DNA of 64,000 bases from Inonotus obliquus (Eukaryota > Basidiomycota > Agaricomycetes > Hymenochaetales > Hymenochaetaceae). Below are positions 56,601 through 64,000 of this stretch, one piece after another. The stretch is taken from positions 496,001 through 560,000 of the forward strand of contig JAJHTX010000010.1 in assembly GCA_032164295.1 (NCBI GenBank), given 5' to 3'. Each line of letters begins with the position of its first letter. Position 1 is the first letter of the stretch. The notes below the pieces were generated by a model that saw only the letters and a program-made list of their open reading frames with translations, was not told where the DNA came from and ran no database searches. A program made the position numbers and the translations under genes.

Positions 56601-58765
56601 ATCCGGTTGGTCAAATTCGTCGATTTGGGAGGAGAGAACCATCTCGGTGCATAAAGATCATAGAAGGGCATTTAAGTTGGGTGAAGTCAGTCGCATTTTC
56701 TCCGGACGGACGGCGTCTTGCATCTGGCTCGGATGATCGGACGGTCCGCGTGTGGGATGCTGACAGTGGCGAGCTCGTTTTGGGTCCATTCGTAGGACAC
56801 ACAGATGATGTCAACTCAGTCGCATTCTCATACGATGGACGGCGGATTGTGTCTGGTTCCTCGGATAAGACAGTCCGCGTGTGGGACGCCAATAGCGGCA
56901 ACCTTGTCGCGGGTCCATTCGAGGGGCACGAAGGCATCGTAACGTCGGTCGCGTTTTCACCCGGTGGCAACCGAATCGCTTCTGGTTCTCGCGATGGAAC
57001 AGTGCGAGTATGGAATGCTGATACTGGAGAACTCGTCTCTGGTCCATTCACGCACTCGTGTGCCGTCATTTCAGTTGCATTTTCACCCAATGGGCAATGC
57101 GTCGCCACTGGTTCTGTCGATGGATCGGTCTGCGTCTGGGATGTCAACGACGGCCAGCCTGTCTCTGGTCCATTTGAGGGACACACGGACGAAGTCAAGT
57201 CGGTCGCATTTTCACCTGATGGACGTTATGTGGCTTCGGGCTCTGGTGACAAAACTATCCGGGTTTGGAATGCTGAAACCGGTGCTCTTGTCTCGAAGCC
57301 ATTCAAAGGGCATGCTGATGCTGTGACGTCGGTTGTGTTTTCACCGGATGGGCAACGCATCGCTTCCGGCTCGTTCGATCGAACAGTCATCGTCTGGGAT
57401 TTGGAAAGTAGTCGGATCGTATCAGGTCCGTTTAGAGGGCACATCAGCTATGTCAGTTCAGTCTCATTTTCGCCCGATGGACGGCTGGTCGCTTCCGCTT
57501 CCTGGGATAAAACTGTCCACATCTGGGATGCCGAAAGTGACCGACTCTTCTCGGATACCTCTGAAGGACGTCCCCCAAGAGTTTTGTCGGCCGCATTTTC
57601 TCACGACGGTACGCGCATTGTTTCTGGGTCCGAGGACGGAAGGGTGCACGTTTGGGATGCTGGCAGTGGTGAACTCGTCTCCGGTCCATTCGAGGCGCAC
57701 GCGAAACCAGTCTGTTCAGTTACATTCTCCCTCGATGGTCAGCGCATTGCAAGTGGCTCTTACGGCAACACTAGTACTATCCGTGTCTGGGATACCAATA
57801 CCGGCAAACTCCTTTGGAGTCCATTAGAGGGTCTCACTGACTGGATAGACTCAGTCACACTCTCGCCGGATGGACAGAAGATTGTTTCCAATGCCAATGA
57901 TAACTCAGTCCGAGTTTGGGATGTTAATGACAATGAGTCTGCCGTGAAAATTCTCGAGGGACATACAGATCGCGTTCTTGTAGTCGCATTTTCGCCTGAC
58001 GGACGCTTCATCGTTTCTGGATCCAATGATAAAACGATACGTATTTGGGATGCCGGCAGTGGTGAACTCGTCTCCGGGCCATTTAAAGGGCATTTGGGCG
58101 GGGTCCTTGCAGTCTCATTTTCGAGAGACGGTAAACGCGTCGCTTCTGGTTCCTCTGATAAGACGATTCGCGTATGGGATGTCGACAGCGGTCAGCTCGT
58201 CTTGGGTCCTTTTGAAGGCCATGCCCAACCGATCTGTTCAGTTGCATTTTCGCCCGACGGTAGCTTTGTCGTGTCTAGCTCTTGGGATGGAATGGTTTGT
58301 ATCTGGAATGCGGGAACTGGTGCGCTCGTATCGGGACCATTCCAAAGCTACTCGGACCAACCAAGTTCAGTCATGTTCTCAGCTGACTGTAGCCGCATTT
58401 TATCGTGCTTCTTCTTGAATGGAATCAAGGTTGTCAGGATAGAAGAAGATGACTTCATGGCGGATAGTGTTGAAGGGCATCTAGCGGCTGAATCATCAAC
58501 TTTGCATCCAAATGCGGATCGCACCGTGGAGACATTAGCGTCGATCAGCAAGGAACACGCGACTTCGTACTGGACACTGTCTGATGACGGATGGGTTTTG
58601 GGTCGGGGAGGTGAATTGCTTGCGTGGGTTCCAGAAGAATTGCGTGGAACACTTTGGATGGCGCGGACTACGGCTTGCTTTAACTGCCAATTTTCTTCGA
58701 GGTTAGATTTCTCGAGCTCACCGGTAGGAGTGGATTGGTGCAAGGGTTTCCCGTTGCCGGAATGA
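53634..58765 (+). CDS. NLR-like STAND protein 2: C2-like, helical, NACHT, 14 WD40 repeats, 1585 aa
   Basis: Eight exons (53634-53664, 53720-53855, 53909-54281, 54342-54392, 54450-54648, 54702-54824, 54873-56395, 56444-58765) give 1585 codons. The C2-like part (VVQVDTTQRPSRKLYVEIET) is followed by a helical region with IHPLLEVSWKAATALYS. NACHT has Walker A GAAGSGKS (361-368) and Walker B IILDALDEC. A winged-helix-like region ends with a Tyr-Ala-Cys-Arg-Phe-Trp block (EYACRFWAVHFCEL), absent from gene 1. Fourteen WD40 repeats follow (for example SGSSDKTIRVWDVDSGQL), then the tail DGWVLGRGGELLAWVPEEL. It is intact and complete. Exons of 31, 136, 51, 199 and 123 nt equal those of gene 1, proving recent common origin. 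It should act as an ATP-switch sensor in the cytosol, with the propellers as ligand-binding surface. Confidence 0.88.
56660..58440 (+). repeat. Array of WD40-coding repeats (14 units of about 129 bp)
   Basis: Units are more diverged from each other than in gene 1. Repeat 4 lacks the Gly of the Gly-His pair (THSCAVISV), repeat 9 carries a two-residue insertion (SYGNTSTIRVW), and the last repeat has lost the WD ending. Confidence 0.75.
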
Positions 58766-59908
58766 CGCTGCCGCCCAGATGTTTGACGTAGTATCCAGTT
58801 AGTGTCGAGGTCTGTCCATTTTACCCCGTCTGTCTCAACAATGGTCCTTCCCATCCGTGTATTCATCGTATAGTTGCATGTCTCTCTAGTGGAAGTACAT
58901 ATCATTCCATACCAGGTTGATCGGTAAATGTTTGATTTAGATTTCAGTCAACGTTGTTAGGTTTTCCATCGAGCGACTCGCAGATAACGCCTTGAGCCAT
59001 CAACACTCCTTGTCTTTGTTCCAAATTGTGCTGACAGCGGATTTGGGCGGAGCAGTAGCAAAAACATCGAAGCTGCCAAATACGGATTCGCATAGGTGAC
59101 TTAGGAGGATACTATACGCAGCGATAAGTTGTATGTTTCCACCCACGGTATAGATCCTTTGTGTATCATGGATAAAGCGAGGTAGAAGGTTTATTCAAAT
59201 TATTGAGGACTACTGGTGGTCAAGACGCTTTTGTCTGTTTGACCAAAATTGCTTGAAAAAATCCCACGCGGAACTCGATTACGTGAACATTTTCTTATTT
59301 TGGTCAAAGACTACCCAACAGATCTTTTTTCTTCTTAGACTTCCGTGCCGTGTATGAGAGAAAATTTTCATCGACGCTCACTAATTGAGTCTCAGACGCA
59401 TCTCATTTCGATGTCTTCTAGGTGATCTATGTATTTCCCTTGGTCAACGGTCTTGCATTCCAGCTCATTCCTAAGGCCATTTTTTTAAGAAAGAACGCTC
59501 TGTCAGCACTGGCACTCAAGGGCAGCGAGAACAGGGACTGTTCAAGGTTGGAGTCGTGAACTGAACTCCGGATTTCTCTATCCTATCCACGACAAGGTCT
59601 CACGCATGATGATGGCAATCTTCCGACGCTGTGTTCGAATTCTTGCGCTAGGACTAAATGGAACGACAATATTTATTGCTCCCGAGAAACACATGAAAGG
59701 ACTTGATATGCAAATTCGATTGGTCTGGTATATATCTCGGCGCCGTGATCGCCTCACGACTGCGATTTTGACGATTTGACCATTCTCGGGTGTCTATTCC
59801 GCGACGACTAATTGACCGTGGTCTTTTCATGGCTCAACTATTTGTGGGGAGTCTCGAGCTGAGCCTCACGACTATCGGTGTTATCTCTACAGGTGAGAAC
59901 GGAATTAT
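58766..59908. other. Intergenic; upstream region of the P450 gene
   Basis: No coding frame with support. No TATA box is obvious close to the P450 ATG. Confidence 0.5.
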
Positions 59909-62470
59909 ATGTACATCAATCACCAACTCGTTCTAAATCTCAATATCATCCCTTTGGCAGTTCTCCTGCTCTCCGCAATCACATACCAACTCCTACTCTA
60001 CCCCTACTTCCTCAGTCCTCTCCGAAACGCCCCAGGACCGACTGGGTCTTTGCTAGACTGGAAATATATTCTATATGGGGAATTCCCGAAGATCATGCGT
60101 GGAGAAGCAGGTGTCGTACAACGAGAATGGGCTAAGCAATATGGACCAGCTTTTCGAGCCGTCGGTCCTGTTGGAATTACGAGAGTTATGTTTTTGAGTC
60201 CAGCTGCGATGCAGAAGGTTCTTGTAGCGGATTGGGTTGAATATCCTAGGGTAGGTCTTTTCGTTCATACGAAATGCGGGCATAGAGAGTTGTGATACCA
60301 ATTTTCTGGCTTTCAGCCGAGTTTCATGAGGAATATCTTGGGGATTGTGGCTGGATACGGATTGTTGACTGTAACTGGTGATGAACATCGTGCAATGCGC
60401 CGTTTTATGAACCCGGCTTTCTCGATCGCAAGTCTTACAGCTCGTATGTCCGTTAATCACTATTCGCATTATCGAGGTCTAAGATTGATCGAAAAGAAAC
60501 GCACATGTATTACAAGCCTCTATATGAGTACGATTGATTCGAAATCTGTGCTTAGATCATGGTCTCAATATTCCGCTAGCCTGGTGGATATTATGAAAAG
60601 CAACATAAAGGAAGCTTCCGGCAGCGTTCTTTACATGTACGACTGGAGTGAGTATCGTTTTGGTCACTAATCCAACTCTCTGGTAGTTGAAATGGCTTCG
60701 CAGTGAGCATGGTGACTCTGGATATCATTTGCCTCACCGCGTTTGGCTACGAGTGCGATAGCCTACACAACCCGAAAAACGAACTGGCAGACGCTTATCA
60801 CAAACTAATAGCCCTGCAGAACGGTAAGTAAACCCAGACAGTAACTTCTCGGAACTCTACTCACATAGAATCAAGGAACAAATCTTGCTCGACTCATCGC
60901 TTTCATCTCAATACCCGGTTTCCCCAGAGTCATAAAAACCGAATGGTTGTACAAGCATCGCCATTGGCTAACCAAATGGAGTCACTTGGCTCCTTTGAGT
61001 ACGACGATTGAGAGCATGCACCGTATCAAAGCTGTCTCGGCGAAGATCCTTGCAGATGCAAATGCACATGCTACAGCTGTTGCTGCGAGTGACAGCACAC
61101 TCAAGGGAAAGAAGGATGTAATGAGTTTGTTGGTACAGGCCCGGACGAATGAAAGTGGAGATGGGACGGGGTATAAGATGTCTGATTCGATGATGATGCA
61201 ACAAGTGGTTGGCATTTATTCACTCTGAGGTTATTCTCTTTCACGAGGTACTGAAGGAAACGATTTAATCTCAGCTAACATTTTTGGGCGCTGGGCATGA
61301 AACTACGGCTTCCGGGCTTACCTGGGTATGTGTCTCCAATTCTCCAAACGGATGTGAGATTGAGAATTCTCCATAGATGCTCTGGTTACTTGCAACTCAC
61401 CCCAAGGTTCAATCCAAGCTTCGAGACGGACTCTTGCCAGTCCTCGCAGAGAACCCACATCCAGACTTCCGCACTTTGAAAGGGCTGGAGTACCTTGATC
61501 ACGTTGTGTACGTCTCCTATCCTTCTCACGTCCTTCGAACTCATGAACAGCTACGATTGACTGCGTAGGATGGAGAGTCTCAGAGTGATGCCTCCCGTAC
61601 CAATGACTTTCCGTCAGGCGGGAAAGAGCGACCACATCGACGGGGTCTATGTCCCAAAAGGTACTCTACTCTACATTGCCGTAAGTCCTCCAATTCTTTT
61701 ATTTCTCCAAAGTTCTAATGGGATGACACCGTATAATATCAAACCTCAATTGGTGTAGATTCGGGTCATAAATACGTACAAAGGCTTCTGGGGTGAAGAT
61801 GCAGAAGAGTAAGTTTGCTAGTGCGTCAAGCTCGGGTGTTTGGATCTTCTTTCTTCCATATTCGTGGACTCATGCACCACACATGCTCCTACCCAACGCC
61901 AAACAAACTCAACTGAATGCTCGACGCTCGACGTTTTCACCAAACTAACCAACTTCTCGGGTAATAGATTCCAACCCGAGAGATGGGAGAAGCTCAACGA
62001 AGCTCCGGCGTACCACCCTATCCATTCCTTCCAAACTTTCATCAATGGTCCGCACCATTGTATCGGGAAGACCATGGCTATTGTTGAAATGAAAGCCATC
62101 CTTGCGTACGCACACATTCTAAATGAGCATAAATATTTCGCTCCGCCCCCTATTCCCTCCCCTCCCAGCCAGTCTACACGTTCATATTTGCTCCTAGGTC
62201 ATACATAATACTCACGTTACCTATTTGATCACGACTCCATCTCTTCTCAGGATAATTATAGCAAATTTTGAGTTTGCACCTGCATATGAAGGGCAGAAGG
62301 CACACCCTACTGCCGCGGTGACTATGAGTACGTGTTCCATATCTTCTCCCTCGGTGAAACGGTTTGACCGATTGATGATATTTGAAATTACATATATATA
62401 TATATATATGTATATATGTATAGAACCCGCTGACAATATGCCTCTCCTGGTCAAACCTGTACGGAAGTGA
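59909..62470 (+). CDS. Microsomal cytochrome P450, 549 aa
   Basis: Thirteen exons (59909-60250, 60317-60443, 60497-60527, 60556-60647, 60704-60823, 60876-61207, 61275-61325, 61377-61507, 61569-61680, 61759-61808, 61968-62105, 62251-62327, 62424-62470) give 549 codons without a break. Residues 10-35 form a membrane anchor (IIPLAVLLLSAITYQLLLYP), then a Pro-rich hinge (PLRNAPGPTG). The I-helix reads LGAGHETTAS (oxygen activation), ExxR is ESLR (411-414), the PERF-type motif is FQPERW (464-469), and the haem ligand is Cys494 in FINGPHHCIGK. The usual Arg/basic position of FxxGxRxCxG is His492. It is a class II enzyme of the endoplasmic reticulum that needs P450 reductase; substrate unknown. An intron near 62390-62423 holds a TA microsatellite. 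No biosynthetic partners are adjacent. Confidence 0.88.
62390..62420. repeat. TA dinucleotide microsatellite in the last P450 intron
   Basis: About 31 bases of alternating T and A with two G interruptions, directly before the TATAG acceptor at 62423. Confidence 0.8.
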
Positions 62471-64000
62471 ATGAGAGAAGGCTTATTTTTAATCGTGTTC
62501 TGAGAATGGTTGTATCGTCCAGCGTTCTTTGTCATCATTATCTATTTCCCGTCTTACTTTTATGTAGTGGAGGTACGCATATGTAAGCTGTTTTGATTAG
62601 ATACAGGAATTCTTTGGGATCAATCCGAAATTACAAATTAGTCAGCTTACGTATGCACTAAGATGATGTAAGCGCTCAGTTTCGTCCGTCTTTTCCACCC
62701 ACCCAGATCACCAGCATCGACGTTTGCGAGTGAGAATACGCTTGGAAGGCTCAGTACCAAATTCCTTTCTTAAACCGTCATGGACTACAGCTCGAATCGT
62801 TGAACACTGGTGTTCATCCGTGCGTAGACAAGATCTTGGTCGGGAATAATCTAAGGCTACAACATCCCGAGTGCGGAAGGAGAGCTCGTGTCTTCTAGAG
62901 TGCTGACGAAATGAACAGCGCAGATAGTCGAAAGGTGGCGCTTTCAGCAAGCCTTGCTGGTGCTATCGGCGGCAAACTCAACAATTTTAACCCGAACAAT
63001 CATCTCATGGGTGACTAAAGAGCTCGAGGTGCCATACCGTATTTACATGAAGCAAAACGCTGAAACCGTCCCATAGTGTTGTTGAGGGTATACCGAAACA
63101 ATATACGCGGCCGTGCGTTTGACGACCGACGGAACGGGATGAATTGTATGAAATGATTCCTTCGCAAGTACCGTATGTACAATAGCCCAGGTACTTGGTC
63201 TGGCCTTGCTCTGCTCTGCATCGATGCCTGCCTGCCGTGAATGTTTCATTCTCCAAGGTCACCCAATTATTTCCCCGTTGTCATTATGGCACTTGTTCCT
63301 CTCCCGCGAGACCTTGGTAGACAGGGTATGTACAACGTCTCACAAGTTTCCTCGTGGTTATGTCTTGACTAGTAAAACCTGATATTCGGGTGCCTTACTG
63401 TATTGCGAGGTATCGAAGCGGGCGGCACCATGACTCCGTTCAACAAGTAACCTCTGTTACCCATAGAGGCAGCTTCCTTGCTGAGAGTTCCCGAATGCGC
63501 GCTGAACTGAAACGGCATCGTGCTTGTATACGACGCTTTCAGAGTCCTTGACCCTGGACGAGACGGAGAAAGAGTGGGCTTAATTGGCTTCCCGTTGACT
63601 CAGATGACTATCTATATGTTGCATTGGAGTTGGAGGATTACGACCCTGTTATGCTCCACGAGTCGAAAGGCACAGTGTCAAGCGTCATTCGGACCGCATT
63701 CTGAAGTTTGTTTGATATTCTTGCTTTCCTATAAAGGGTTCATGGCGCTCTCCGAGTCGATATCCGCACTAAAGCAATTTCATCTACCGTCAAGACTTAC
63801 GATATCGACATTGCAACGCACGAGCATTTCCGAGTTATCTCCCGCGTTTTCAATCGTAACCCAGCATGACCCTTGTCTGCTAAAGTCGTGGCGCATTAGA
63901 TCCGAAAAGAACAAATCCCAAAGCGGCAATGATGTCGTTCGGGAATAAAGGAAACTTCCGAAACTTCCTTCTTCCATGCTATGGCCCATGGCGTGTAGCG
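62471..64000. other. No gene seen
   Basis: Overlapping short frames on both strands (for example 62708-62950 and 63005-63262, minus) have no recognisable motif or splice structure. A gene continuing beyond the window edge cannot be excluded. Confidence 0.4.

Noticed and set aside
63005..63948. ORFs near the right edge (63005-63262 minus, 63520-63948 plus)
   Set aside because: No domain or splice evidence, and they overlap other frames of similar length.

Overview
The window looks like nuclear DNA of a mushroom-type basidiomycete (Agaricomycetes). Genes are packed on both strands and broken by many short GT..AG introns of roughly 45-90 bases. The repertoire fits: two C2-NACHT-WD40 NLR-like proteins, a CipC-like stress protein, a microsomal P450 with 13 exons, a Ty1/copia element and a Tc1/mariner element. 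I built the exon models by hand from reading frames, splice signals and codon phase; none is backed by transcript data.

Layout. 0-9 kb is poor in genes. It holds two minisatellites, a relic of a LINE-like reverse transcriptase next to an orphan ORF, and a head-to-tail duplication carrying a CipC-like gene (copy 1 cut by a nonsense codon, copy 2 complete). 9-18 kb is a conserved housekeeping block: SAGA subunit Spt7 (minus) facing away from the APC/C activator Cdh1/Fzr (plus), then a four-RRM protein of the Nrd1/Mrn1 type. 19-30 kb starts the NLR region: a decayed NLR (NACHT deleted), a tandem-NBD ABC ATPase, and a complete C2-helical-NACHT-WD40 gene. 30.7-33 kb is a mannose-1-phosphate guanylyltransferase of bacterial type that appears to be spliced to a coiled-coil N-terminus. 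34-42.6 kb is a transposon nest: a short TA-flanked element split by an intact mariner and by a young copia with equal-length LTRs and a GATGT target duplication. 42.6-47 kb holds internally duplicated, exon-like sequence I cannot identify. 48-53 kb is a divergent pair: a penta-EF-hand protein (minus) and an MFS sugar-transporter-like gene (plus, with one frame break). 53.6-58.8 kb is the second complete NLR. 59.9-62.5 kb is a complete P450. The last 1.5 kb shows nothing convincing.

How the parts relate. The strongest theme is a small NLR family. Three loci share exact exon sizes (31 and 136 nt in all three; 51, 199 and 123 nt in both intact copies) but differ by a 59-codon in-frame deletion, an intron presence/absence and a large deletion in the dead copy. 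Both intact copies carry 14 WD40 repeats. The transposons, the decayed 3' ends of the penta-EF-hand gene and the cipC duplication show an actively rearranging accessory region beside a stable housekeeping block.
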